Below the pieces are notes generated by a model that saw only the letters and a program-made list of their open reading frames with translations, ran no database searches and was not told the DNA's origin. Shown piece after piece: positions 1 through 10,423 of a DNA stretch of 64,000 nucleotides (within the stretch, counting starts at the first letter, position 1; every line of letters begins with the position of its first letter). Origin of the DNA: Tillus elongatus (lineage: Eukaryota; Arthropoda; Insecta; Coleoptera; Cleridae). The stretch covers positions 158,037,792 through 158,101,791 of the forward strand of contig OZ023266.1 of NCBI GenBank assembly GCA_964006375.1, given 5' to 3'. The position numbers and the translations under genes are program-made.

Positions 1-444
1 GTCAAGCTTTCTACGTAGAACTTTCATACTCTTGTTGTTATCTACGGTATCTTTAACTTGTTTGTGTCTAAAAGCTCTTACGTCGCGTCGAATGCCTTTT
101 GAAATTTGTTTATTTATTTCTCTTAATTCTTCTTCAGACGCATAGCTCTTTGACCTCATATCCCTTCTCTTTTCTATGAGCAGTTTGGTCTCCCTGCTTA
201 GTTTTTCTTCCCTTTGATTTGTTGAGCAGTGCCGACTTTGGGCTTCAGTTATTGTGGTTGTGATGATATTATTCAGTTTGTTGATGTCGTTACCAATGGT
301 GTGTTCTATTTCAGCCTTGGTTAATTTAGTGGTGATCCATTGTTCAAAGCTATTTACATCGGCTGTATTTGTTAGTAACTTTGATTTATTGCTCTTTTGG
401 ATCATTTTTGTCGTTCTTTTGGCCCTCGGGGGAACCTGTAACCC
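1..444 (-). pseudogene. RTE-clade LINE ORF2 fragment (linker between endonuclease and reverse transcriptase)
   Basis: The minus strand is open from about 444 down to the window edge. The peptide is lysine- and arginine-rich, with stretches such as KLSRETKLLIEKRRDMRSK, then EINKQISKGIRRDVRAF, and ends in NNKSMKVLRRKLD. This pattern is typical of the stretch between the endonuclease and the reverse transcriptase of RTE-type non-LTR retrotransposons (RTE and BovB). The in-frame stop at 445..447 lies beyond where the resemblance fades (about 420). The reverse transcriptase would lie off the left edge. The piece points away from the RTE endonuclease at 784, so the two are not one element in one orientation. 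Family assignment is by recognition of the pattern, not by search. Confidence 0.7.
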
Positions 445-783
445 CTAGAGGGCGCGTCCTCAGGTGGCGGATAGAGGAATGCCTCTCAGATATGAGTGGT
501 AGGAGGGAAATGAAATACCTACCGCGGACCAACAGGTACAGTAGCGTCTGACCCAGAATGGGGGGCTACGAAGAGCATCTGACCCAGAATGGGCGGCTAC
601 GAAGAGCATCTGACCCAGAATGGGCGGCTGAAGTTCAAACTCACCAAGACGTCTAGCCAGCGTGGTGTTTTATGGCTAAATACCCCCTATGATCATGCCA
701 GATGTAAAAACTGAACTACCACAGGCGAGTAGAAAAGTATATTCAAAATCTCGCACTGACAACAAGTCAGTCTGTCCCAATGA
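445..783 (+). other. RTE 5' untranslated region, presumed
   Basis: This stretch has higher GC than its surroundings. It leads directly into the RTE endonuclease frame and resembles the leader of insect RTE/BovB elements, including text like GATATGAGTGGTAGGAGG and CAGGTACAGTAGCGTCTGA. It carries a 31 bp tandem repeat (543..629). It ends in a G-run (785..793) just before the coding region. Assignment rests on its position and on general resemblance. Confidence 0.5.
543..629 (+). repeat. 31 bp tandem repeat, about 2.8 copies
   Basis: Copies start at 543, 574 and 605, each built on AGC[G/A]TCTGACCCAGAATGGG followed by GGCTACGAAG. It lies in the presumed RTE leader. The first copy differs by two bases, the others are nearly identical. 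Confidence 0.9.
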
Positions 784-1588
784 ATGGGGGGGGGGCGCAA
801 ACATATGGCAATGAGTACCAAACATACCATCAACAAAATACTGCATATTGAAACCTACAATACCCGATCACTGTCAACAGATGAAAGATTAATGGAACTA
901 GAAGGCGAGTTGGAAAGTATAAAATGGGACGTTGTCGGACTAAGTGGAGTAAGAAGACGAGGCGCACATCTCATAGACCTTAAATCTAGGCACATATTTT
1001 ATAGTGTGGGTGAAGAAGAGAGCTTCTGGGGAAGAACAGGATTTCTCATACACAAGCGACACAAATCAAGCATCGTGTCACTAAATAAAATATCAACACG
1101 AGTTATCTCTTTGATTCTAAAACCCAATACCAGATACAATATTAAGCTCATACAAGTATACGCGCCTATGGATCATGACGATGAGGAGATAGACCTGTTC
1201 TATGGGGACATTAACACTGCTCTAAACGAACACCCAGAGCACTTTACTCTAATATGCGGTGATTTCAATGCCAAAATAGGCAGAAAAAAGAATCAAAGTG
1301 AGGAAGTACTTGGAGAATTTGGTTTAGAAGGTAGAAATGATCGATGAGAAACGTTGCTCAGCTTTCTACTACAAAATAATGTTTCAGATGGGTAGCTTTT
1401 TCTACAAAAAACCAAATAGAAGGTGGACGTGGAAAAGCCCCGATGGGAAAACAAGAAACGAAATAGACATTATCATCACAGATAAAAAACACATAATAAA
1501 AGTCGTCACTGTCCTAAATAGGATTGCTACTGGGAGCGGCCACAGGCTTGTTCGAGCAAAAGTAGCTATTGACATTGGCAAAGAATGA
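784..1588 (+). pseudogene. RTE-clade LINE endonuclease (APE type), frameshifted and truncated
   Basis: This is the apurinic-type endonuclease of an RTE-clade non-LTR retrotransposon, which nicks target DNA for reverse transcription. Similarity begins about 20 codons in (IETYNTRSL). It continues through WDVVGLSGVRRRG, then IQVYAPMDHDDEEIDLFY, then the catalytic-site motif GDFNAKIG. The frame shifts by one base near 1337..1345. The downstream part in the new frame has KPNRRWTWKSPDGKTRNEID and an IATGSGHRLV motif, the end of the endonuclease fold. Nothing resembling a reverse transcriptase follows, so the element is truncated after about 1588. Two ATGs (784, just before a G-run, and 808) could be the start. 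I cannot choose between them. Confidence 0.85.
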
Positions 1589-2750
1589 CAAAATAATATA
1601 CTGTTAGCAAAAATAAATAAATGTCTATACAATGTCTAATCACTTTTTTCTGGAATCTAAAAAACTGACAAAACGACAAATTTTCGCGGATGATGTTTAG
1701 AAGTCAAATCAATACAAATTTACTAAAATGAACTACTAAAAACGTTTGCTTTCAATATACAGACATGCTCGGAAATATTTGACAATTTGGCAACGTTCCA
1801 CTGCTCACCTTCATTACGTCATTCCACTCTTATCGTAAAAATGCTATATATCATCGTCGTCCATGTTTAGTTTTAGTGACATATACTTTGAACGACTTGA
1901 TACAATCGAACCAGACACTCGTAGGGTCAAAACTATATTAGAATCTGATAAAAAATTCAACGTAACATGATTCGACCAGTTTCCGTAACAGATAATCATA
2001 GAAACTAGTCAATTTTTGATGGGGTATAGTGTGCCTAAACATAGAAAAGGCAGTGAAGGTATTTAGGGTCAATGCATGCAGTTAACCACTTTGTTCTCCC
2101 CTCAATCTTGTAAATGGATGGATCAACCGCTGAACAGTTAGACGTGTAAATAATGAACGGTGTGTTCCGTTTACTTTACTTTGACTTCACGGAGTATTTG
2201 TTCTTTAAACACATGGGGCCAATTTAAGCTTAGCGGGAGCTTCGTTCTGATTTTACCGGAAATGTGCATCAGTAAAATAAAAATGTGTATAGCAGTACAT
2301 CATCAACATAAATAATTTAAAAGGAAACTATCGTAATTAAACCAACCAATTTGGTGTACTGATAATCTTTAACATCATATGCAACAATCCATTTTATGGT
2401 TTAATGGGATAACATTTTGAGTTAAGTGTTAATACCAGAAACATATAAGGCTGGGGGATTTTGAGTGTCGACACTATTGGGATTTTAAAAACTATAGGAT
2501 ATAAAGTTAATTAAATAACACATAAGGGCATCTCAGAAGTTTCTTTAGATTTGAAAAAATATAAAGTCACTAGATATTGATTTTCTTCATCAAATAATAG
2601 AATAGTTTTTCTAGTTGCGGTCAGGTATCGCTAGAGGGAAAAATAAATAAAATGGTGAAACCGTAAGTAGGTCGTGAATTTCTAACACAATTAAAGCCAG
2701 TAGCGGCTCGTGTCTTAATGCATTGGGGGTGCGCAAGAAAAAAAAACTTC
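1589..2750. other. AT-rich interval, no gene recognised
   Basis: I see no long open frame and no familiar transposon domain in this interval. It ends at the left end of a GCAAG-family repeat. Confidence 0.5.
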
Positions 2751-3213
2751 GGGACGCAGAAGTGCGTTATGGTAGTAATTTTTTATTAAATGCTTCAAAT
2801 TTGAATAACTCAAGTTTCTACGAACTTAGAAAGTTGAATTTTGGTGTATAGTAGGGTCTTACCCAGGGCACCATATCCACCAAATTTCATCAAAATAGCT
2901 TCGTAATTTTCGGAGAAAAAATTTTTTTTCAAAAGAAAACTCAAAATTTGAATAACTCAATTTTCTAAAAATGTAGAAAGTTGAATTTTACTGTGTAGTA
3001 ACGTCTTTTACAAGGCAACATATCCACCAAATTTCATTAAAATGCCTTTGTAATTTTCGGAGAAAAATTTTTTTTGAAACAAAACTCAAAATTTTCCCGG
3101 AAAACGTTATCCGATATTCCTGACTAACGAACTCATCCAAGCCATTAAAAAAAAAAGAAAGGCACTTGCCAAGTTTCATCAAAATCAGTTGCTTATTTTT
3201 TTAGTTATCGATT

Positions 3214-3301
<88 letters not shown>

Positions 3302-3433
3302 CATATAAAAATTAAAACTGACCCCGGATATGGGTTCTAGGGGTCCTAGTTCGCGCTCATTTGAAAAAAATTTTGCAAAGTCTCTCCATCTATACCACTT
3401 TAATAGTGAATTTTTTAAAATAAAAATTCACTA
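2751..3433 (+). mobile_element. GCAAG-family repeat, copy with (TA)n core and terminal hairpin
   Basis: The copy begins with the family's left end (GGGACGCAGAAGTGCGTTAT). It holds an internal tandem duplication: a segment of about 145 bp at roughly 2800..2945 is repeated at 2946..3090. A (TA)n tract follows (3216..3301), then the conserved module containing TGACCCCGGATATGGGTTCT and CGCGCTCATTTGA. It closes with a 30 bp hairpin (3404..3433, TAGTGAATTTT ... AAAATTCACTA). No protein is encoded. Left end, microsatellite and right hairpin in the same order recur at 33.1-34.3 and 54.3-55.6 kb, which defines the family. Confidence 0.75.
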
Positions 3434-3907
3434 AAAATGAAGGGCTCGCCTATTTTTTCCCCGAAAATTTATTATAAAGAAACCTACTTACTAAACTTAA
3501 TAATTATTAACTACTTACCAAGTTTTCCTCTAGTTAGTTATAAGTTATAGTAGTTGAAACGTCCCTTAAAAAGTTAATCTTTAAATTTAAAATATCCACT
3601 GAATTAATCACAGTATCACAATTATTTTGTCCACTTATTAAGCAACCCGAAGTAGTAACCATCATAATAATAATAATTGTGTTGTTAGAACATGTAAACA
3701 AAAACGAAATGATCTAATTAAAAATCAACGAAGCGAAGACGAAAATTACTACGTAGTAGGTACACACGCTCTGCCAAAACTCCACTACAAACTGGAAATG
3801 TGTAATTTTATAGCGAACATCGTTGAGTTTTCTTAAATTTCAGAAAAACTTCTTCAAGTAAACGTGAACTGGGACACCAGTGACTCACATTCGAGGTCAG
3901 TTTTAGA

Positions 3908-3909
<2 letters not shown>
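3434..3909. other. AT-rich interval, no gene recognised
   Basis: There is no open frame of note and no repeat that I recognise. It is bounded on the right by a (TA)n tract. Confidence 0.45.

Positions 3910-3995
<86 letters not shown>
3910..3995. repeat. (TA)n microsatellite
   Basis: Uninterrupted TA dinucleotides directly abut the left terminal repeat of the mariner-like element at 3996. The element targets TA, so the tract may have been its insertion site. Confidence 0.95.
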
Positions 3996-3999
<4 letters not shown>

Positions 4000-4377
4000 G
4001 GCGTATTGAAAACTAAACAGACCGATTTGCCCCCAGAGAATATTTTTTTTAAGAAACGCTGAAACGCATCAATTTTAATATTGAGGGGGGCATGTTTTGA
4101 CATAAAACTCAACTTTGTCACATCAACCCCTTAAGGGTGGTGATAACAACCATTATATTTTAAATAGGGAATATGGGTCGAGTGTTACATCATTTGAAAG
4201 CTCTTTCTTTTTGAATTCAGGACACTAATCTTTTTGGAAGTTTTATCAACTCGTTTAAAAATTATTCACAGTTTGAATTGCAAGAACGTATTTAATTAAT
4301 TGAGATAAGAAATGCACTAATTAGTCAATTTTTCATTTAAAAAAAACTAAAAAACTAAACCAAACGTTAAAAAATGT

Positions 4378-5459
4378 TTATTCAGTTAAGTGTTTAAATT
4401 GTTGACTACCAGCTTCCATACAAAAGTACAAATTTTGTTCAAAACGAGCTCTGACATTCTGGAGCATTTGTGGAGTTAATAGACGGCATTCTTCAACAAA
4501 GCGTCGTCGTAATTTTTCCAGAAACTCCAGTTCTGTTGCGAAAATTCTACTCTTTAAATGGCCCCATAGAAAGATGTCTAAAGGAGTTAAATCCGTTGAT
4601 CTAGGGGGCCACTCAATAGCACCGCTACGCCCAATCCATTGTCCTGGAAACTCTGTGTTAAAAAACTCCCTAACACGTTGTGAAAAATGCGGAGGAGCTC
4701 CATCTTGTTGAGACACTAATTGATTTTCTTGATAGCGATCATCATTTTCAACAATGTCAATTAGTAGAGGGTAAACGATATCTTCTAGTAACTCCAAATA
4801 CGTTTCGCCACTCAAATTGCCATAAAGAAAAATTGGTCCGATTAAACGGTCTCCAAAAATGCCAGTCCAGACATTCAATTTCTGTGGAGTTTGAGTGTGG
4901 ACTTCGTGAAAATTTCTTGGATTATTATCTGCCCAATAACGACAATGATGACGATTGACTGTAGAATTTAATAAAAACGTACACTCGTCTGAAAAACAGA
5001 TATTGGACAGAATGTTCCCATTATCACCTATTCGAGTAGTCATAACTTCACAAAACTCCAGCCGCCGATCAAAATCATCTTCATTCAGTTGTTGTACAAG
5101 ATGAATTTTATACGGGTGAAATGTATTATGCTTCAATATTCGCTGAATAGTTCTTCTTTTGATGTTTGAAACAGTGGCCCATTTTCTCGTGCTCAAAGTT
5201 GGATCTGCAGCAATTTGTCCCAAAACTTCAATCTCAGTAGTCTCATTTCTAACCGGAAATTCACGTTCAGGATCCCGTTTTTTGTTGGCTACTGAACCAC
5301 GTTGTCGAAACTTTGCATCAAACCCCAAAATGTATTTTCTGTTAACATGTCTGTTCGGATGTCGTTCATTAAACAAATTTGCGGTACGGTTGGCACAGTC
5401 ATCGTTTTTGAAAAAAAAAAAGTGATTATTTCAACTCTTTCTTCTACAGAATACACCAT
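4378..5459 (-). pseudogene. Mariner-like transposase, one homopolymer frameshift
   Basis: This is a cut-and-paste DDE/D transposase of the IS630/Tc1/mariner superfamily. The N-terminal part has helix-turn-helix character (VEERVEIIT, then TVSNIKRRTIQRILKH). Three catalytic acidic motifs follow in order: FSDECTF, QQDGAPPHF and PPRSTDLTPLD. In the main 332-codon frame these aspartates fall near residues 130, 225 and 262, with 36 residues between the second and third. That spacing is unlike canonical mariner DD34D. The ATG at 5457..5459 matches the start of copy 3. A run of A/T at about 5408..5420 shifts the frame just after the start, so the long frame begins at 5376. Apart from this shift the protein is intact to its stop at 4378. 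Confidence 0.9.
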
Positions 5460-5523
5460 TGTGAAATTAATTTTCGGCAGTACCATCAAGTATCAAACCG
5501 ACCGATAAACTGAAATAATAAAC

Positions 5524-5631
5524 CGCATTTCTCTCATTCCGATAAGAAATGTTCTGATAGTCAAGTTTTTCTTTACAAACCAACAAAACATTGACTATCA
5601 GCACATTTCTTATCGGAATGAGTGAAATGCG
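5524..5631. repeat. Subterminal palindrome of mariner-like copy 1
   Basis: Two 41-base arms (5524..5564 and 5591..5631) are inverted copies of CGCATTTC[T/A]CTCATTCCGATA and its continuation, separated by a 26-base loop. The same palindrome is at 8257..8364 and 20291..20391 in copies 2 and 3. It is therefore a conserved part of the element, not a chance hairpin. Confidence 0.85.
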
Positions 5632-5923
5632 TTTTTGCATCTTCAACTATGAATAATTTTTAAACGAGTTGATAAAACTTCCAAAAAAAATTGTGTGTTG
5701 AATTCAGAAAAGAAAGAGTTTTCAAATGATGTAACACTCGACCCATGTTCCGTATTTAAAATATAAGGATTGTTATCACCACCCTTAAGGGGTTGATGTG
5801 ACAAAGTTGAGTTTTATGTCAAAACATGTCCCCCTCAATATTAAAATTGATGTGTTTCAGCGTTTCTTAAAGAGAAAATTCTCTGGACGCAAATCGGTCT
5901 GTTTCGTTTTCAATGCGCCACGC

Positions 5924-6624
5924 TATATAATGTGCTGTACAGAGTTTTACGGAATTAAATACAAAATCGAAAGAGGCAATAATATACAGTGGGTTACATT
6001 TAAAACATCGAACTTAATAACAACGTCTGGTAAAACCGAAAAAAGAATCATACACGGTGCTATTCTTGAAGATGTAAAAAAAAAACATATACTAATGGAC
6101 CAACGGCCAGAAATGTACCTACTTAAAATTGTAAATAACACATTGTTTTATTATATGCATTTGTTTTGCCGTGAGCCGACTGTATATGGCAGCAAATAGA
6201 AAATGGCAAAAGAATGGCATTCATTACCGTGAATAATTACATACATCCAGGCTAATGAAGCCCAAACTGATTAACTTATCGTTTTGCCATTACATTTTCG
6301 CCGTGTCTAACTGACCGAAGTATAATTTATCGATGTAGCTAGCGTGTATATGGCATGTATTTTTAGAGTTCCACGTAATATCCGATTTTCGTTATCGTGT
6401 TCTGGTGTAGTTGTTAAACCGAAAGGAGTGGCTCTGCTGCTGGCTGAGTTTAATTCCGTACACTAATTAGATTAACTGTTTCCTCTCTGCCCTGTTCTGT
6501 TCTACAGTAGAAAAATATCTACCACTATCAGCGCTTTTTCAGAAGTCCACAACATAATTTATTTACATCGGTAAGATGTGGCTTCCAGATTTCGTTTGAA
6601 AGCGATAAATGCAATTAGCAAAAG
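5924..6624. other. Interval between mariner copy 1 and the next repeat, no gene recognised
   Basis: A frame at 5798..6199 crosses the mariner end into this interval. Because it begins inside the terminal repeat it is not credible as a gene. Nothing else is recognised. Confidence 0.5.
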
Positions 6625-7117
6625 TCTGGACGCAGCAAGCACGTTATGGAAGTGAATTTTCATAAAAATGTTTTAAATAACAAATATTAATCTCTACTGC
6701 AAGCAGGCATCAATCTGGTTACCGGATAGCCTATATAGGCTGGCGCATTGAAAACGAAACAGACCGATTTGCGTCCAGAAAATTTTTTTTAAACGCTGAA
6801 ACACGGCAATTTTAATATTGAGTGGGACATGTTTTGACATAAAACTCATCTTTGTCACATCAACCCCTAAGGGTGGTGATAACATTATATTTTACATAGG
6901 GAACATGGGTCGAGTGTTACATCATTTTGAAAGCTCTTTCTTTTCTGAATTCAGCACACTAATTTTTTTGGAAGTTTTATCAACTCGTTTAAAAATTAAT
7001 CACAGTTGGAGTTGCAAGAACGTATTTTATTCATTGTGATAAGAAATGCACTAATTAGTCAATTTTTCGTCAAAAAAAAAAACTAAAAAACAAAACCAAA
7101 CGTTCAAAATTGTTTAT

Positions 7118-8192
7118 TCAGTTAAGTAAGTGTTCAAATTGTTGACCACTAGCTTCCATACAAAAGTACACATTTTGTTCAAAACGAGCTCTGACATTCT
7201 GGTGCATTTGTGGAGTTATTAGATGGCATTCTTCAACAATGCGTCGTCGTAATTCTTCCCGAGACTCCGGTTATGTTGCGTAAATTCTACTCTTTAAATG
7301 GCCCCATAGAAAGAAGTCTAAAGGAGTTAAATCCGGTGATCTAGGGGGCCACTCAATAGCACCTCTACGCCCAATCCATTGTCCTGGAAACTCTCTGTTC
7401 AAAAACTTCCTAATACGTTGTGAAAAATGCGGAGGAGCTCCATCTTGTTGAAACACTAATTGATTTTCTTGATAGCGATCATCATTTTCAACAATGTCAA
7501 TTAGTAGAGGGTAAACTATATCTTCTAGTAACTCCAAATACGTTTCGCCAGTCAAATTGTCATCAGGAAAAATTGGTACAATTAAACGGTCTCCAAAAAT
7601 GCCAGTCCAGACATTCAATTTCTGTGGAGTTTGAGTGTGGACTTCGTGAAACTTTCTTGGATTATTATCTGCCCAATAACGACAGTTATGACGATTGACT
7701 GTAGAGTTTAATAAAAACGTACACTCTTTTAAAAAACAGATATTGAACAGAAAGTTCCCGTTATCAGCTATCCGTGCAGTCATAACTTCACAAAACTCCA
7801 GTCGCCGATCAAAATGATCTTCATTCAGTTGTTGTGCAAGATGAATTTTATACGGGTGAAATTTATGATGCTTCAATATTCGCTGAATAGTTCTTCTTTT
7901 GATGTTTGAAACAGTGGCCAATTTTCTCGTGCTCAATGTTGGATCTGCAGCAATTTCTCCTAAAACTCAGTAGTCTCATTTCTAACCGGAAATTCACGTT
8001 CAGGATCCCGTTTTTTGTTGGCTACTGAACCACTTTGTCGAAACTTTGCAAGACACTCTCCAAAATGTATTTTCTGTTAACATGTCTGTTTGGATGTCGT
8101 TCATTAAACAAATTTGCGGTACGGTTGGCACAGTCATCGTTTTTTGAAAAAAAGAGTAATTATTCAACTCTTTCTTTTACAGAATACACCAT
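7118..8192 (-). pseudogene. Mariner-like transposase, copy 2, with stops and a frameshift
   Basis: The region is colinear with the transposase of copy 1 from the ATG (8190..8192) to the stop (7118..7120). The longest surviving frame is 7271..7936. It keeps the motifs QQDGAPPHF and WPPRSPDLTPLDFF but has FLKECTF in place of FSDECTF, so the first catalytic aspartate is lost. A stop at about 7271 cuts off the C-terminal portion and another lies a few codons after the start. A small deletion near 7960 shifts the frame. It cannot make an active enzyme. Confidence 0.9.
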
Positions 8193-8256
8193 TATGAAAT
8201 TATTTTTCGGTAGTACTATCAAGTATCAAGCCGACCGATAACCTGAAATAATAAAC

Positions 8257-8364
8257 CGCATTTATCTCATTCCGATAAGAAATGTTCTTATAGTCAATTT
8301 TTTGTTTACAAACCAACAAAACATTGACTATCAGCACATTTCTTATCGGAATGAGTGAAATGCG
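8257..8364. repeat. Subterminal palindrome of mariner-like copy 2
   Basis: Arms at 8257..8297 and 8324..8364 are inverted copies of one another and match those of copy 1 with few differences. Confidence 0.85.
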
Positions 8365-8960
8365 TTTTTGCATCTTCAACTGTGAATAATTTTCAAACGA
8401 GTTGATAAAACTTCCAAAAAAATTAGTATGCTGAATTCAGAAAAGATAGGGCTTTCAAATGATGTAACACTCGACCCATGTTCCCTATTAAATATAAGGG
8501 TTGGTATCACCACCCTTAAGGGGTTGATATGACAAAGTTGAGTTTTATGTCAAAACACGTCCCCCTCAATATTAAAATTGACGTGTTTCAGCGTTTCTTA
8601 AAAAAAAATTCTCTGGACGCAAATCGGTCTATTTCGTTTTCAATGCGCCAGCCTATATAGTAGAAACCTTGTACCATATTTTATCAAAATAACTTATTGT
8701 TTGAAAATGTACACAAGTTTTCCGAAAACAAACTTAAACTGTTTCCGGGAAAACTAGTTTCCTAGCCAACAAACCTTAGGTTATCATCACTAACTTTGAT
8801 TTTTTAAATGGGAGCCATATTGAATTTAAACATCATCATGTTAGACTTATTGAAACAATTCCATTGAGGTATCTATCACATAATGGGTCTAAAGTAAAGG
8901 ATTACCAACTTACATCAACTTTTGATTAATTTCAACCCTCTTATCATCCTATAATGAAAG

Positions 8961-9368
8961 AGGGTCGAAACTCAGACAAAAATATAGAACAAGATTGGGG
9001 ATTTTAGAAAAAGTTAAAAGAAGATAACATTGTAATAAAAATATTTTGAAATAACGGCCTTCAAAAAGCTTGAACCGAAAAAGCGTCATCTGGTGGCAAG
9101 AGTAAGAAAAAAATTACCGGAATTGTACTTGAAAAAACCTTTCGAATGTTTTTCTCCAAGCTCCAGTTGCCATAGTTACCGATATATGAATGTCGCTCAC
9201 CTCATGAATCACCCTGAATATCTCAGCTCCGATGCACTTTTAAAACATGTTTTTACCGTTATTACATATGTTGTATGAGGTACTATCAAGGCATGATAGT
9301 TTTCGTTTGTGGCCGCTAAAACAAAAGTGATCATTCCAAACTCCAATCTAAAATGACCATACCTCTTT
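8961..9368 (+). repeat. Long direct duplication, first copy
   Basis: About 410 bp beginning AGGGTCG and running through GGTGGCAAGAGTAAG, GTTACCGATATATGAATG and TGAATCACCCTGAATATCTC recurs at 9799..10220 at roughly 80-85 percent identity by eye. The phrase with CACCCTGTATATCTCGGCTC resembles the ends of many insect transposons. No protein is recognised. Confidence 0.8.
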
Positions 9369-9759
9369 CGAGATTTCTCTGCGCAAATGTTTTTCGACGT
9401 CAGAATAGAGATGCTCGTGAAAGGTTAAACAACTTTCCCCATTTGAACCACATTGTAACTCCAATAATAACGGAGATGACTATTGTCAACAATTGCCGTG
9501 AACAAGCATATCCAGATCTAGATATCTCTAGAACTATGCAGAATCGACTAGAACGTGTTAGCTTCATAAGATGGACAATCGTGTTTGCAGTTCAACTAGC
9601 CGGGAAAATACCTAGCGTTCACTCAGAAAAATAACTTGATATGTCAATATCAGCAATTCGATGCGCAATTGTTTTTTTGACATCAGAATCGAGATGCTTG
9701 TGAAAAGTTGAATAAGTTTTCCCATTTGAACCGCATTGTAACTCCAATAATAACGGAGA
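9369..9759 (+). repeat. Spacer with two related ~108 bp copies
   Basis: Between the two long direct copies, a segment at 9369..9476 is repeated at 9650..9759. Both end in CATTGTAACTCCAATAATAA followed by CGGAGAT. The nesting suggests stepwise tandem duplication of a single element, not independent insertions. Confidence 0.7.
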
Positions 9760-9798
9760 TAGATATTCTAAACGATTCCCGGAAACAGCCTGTATAAT

Positions 9799-10220
9799 AG
9801 GGTCGTAAATCAGACAACAAATACTAAACAAGATTAGGGGTTTCAAGAAAAATAAAAAGAAGACAACATTGTAATAGGAATATTTTGAGATAACAGCCTC
9901 CGAAAGGTTTCATCCGAAAAAGCGCCATCTGGTGACAAAAATAAGAAAACGAAAAATATTACATGAATTGTACTTGAAAAAACCTTCGAATAGTTTTTTC
10001 CCGGAGATTTAGTTGCCACAGTTACCGAGATATGAATGGCGCTCACCTAATGAATCACCCTGTATATCTCGGCTCCGATACACTTCTAAAATCTGTTTTT
10101 ACCGCTATTACATATGTATTTGTGTTGTATGAGGTACTATCAAAGTATGATAATTTCATTGGTGGCCGCTAAAAAAAAGTGGACATCCCAAAACCCAATG
10201 TAAAATGACCATACCCCTTT
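9799..10220 (+). repeat. Long direct duplication, second copy
   Basis: This is the second copy of the 8961..9368 segment, with small indels. It keeps AGCGCCATCTGGTGAC and GTTACCGAGATATGAATGGC. The offset between copies is about 838 bp. Confidence 0.8.
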
Positions 10221-10423
10221 ATCAAATATTTTCTTTATTATCAGAAGTTGTGAAAATTTGAGATGTTTATACATGAAAGGTTTGACTTCATGAAATTTCT
10301 GAAGATCTGGCAACCCCGGTAAGAAACAGCTACATCTTGACATCTTGCAATGATCGTAGCTTCAATTGTTTAGATTTTTTTACGGAAACAGGGAGCGGAA
10401 AAGATCGCCTCAAGCCCTTATAT

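Larger units (their letters stand above)
3996..5923 (-). mobile_element. Mariner-like (IS630/Tc1/mariner) transposon, copy 1, nearly complete
   Basis: The element is about 1.93 kb and flanked by TA on both sides, the target duplication of this superfamily. The outer ends read GGGTGGCGTATTG (left) and its near complement at 5911..5923 (right). The inverted repeats are long, about 275 bp (3996..4272 and 5648..5923). A conserved palindrome (5524..5631) lies between the right repeat and the transposase start. The transposase is on the minus strand. Copies 2 (6738..8653) and 3 (20002..21881) share the whole plan. Copy 3 keeps the outer CAGGGTGGCGC end more fully. Confidence 0.92.
6738..8653 (-). 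mobile_element. Mariner-like transposon, copy 2, nested in a GCAAG MITE
   Basis: The 1.92 kb element has ends GGCTGGCGCATTG (left) and the complementary CAATGCGCCAGCC (right), with TA on both sides. It keeps the long inverted repeats and the palindrome of copy 1. The coding region is broken. Its insertion into a repeat whose empty form occurs elsewhere in the window confirms its exact ends. Confidence 0.92.
6625..8782 (+). mobile_element. GCAAG-family MITE interrupted by mariner-like copy 2
   Basis: The left part (6625..6737) starts TCTGGACGCAGCAAG and runs to GGTTACCGGATAGCCTATA. The right part (8654..8782) resumes with TATAGTAGAAACCTTGTACC and continues through the family's GAAAATGTACACAAGTTTTCC segment. 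The uninterrupted arrangement is seen at 14814..15112 (GGTATAACCTATATAGTAG), so the mariner is inserted at a TA in that text. The right end with its inverted GCAAG terminus is missing. Confidence 0.85.

Noticed and set aside
4680..4958. 92-codon plus-strand frame seen in all three mariner copies (also 7420 and 20928)
   Set aside because: It is antisense to the transposase. Its conservation follows from that of the transposase.
5798..6199. 133-codon frame on the plus strand
   Set aside because: It begins inside the mariner terminal repeat. The first half is shared with other mariner ends (21757, 3909) and the rest matches nothing.
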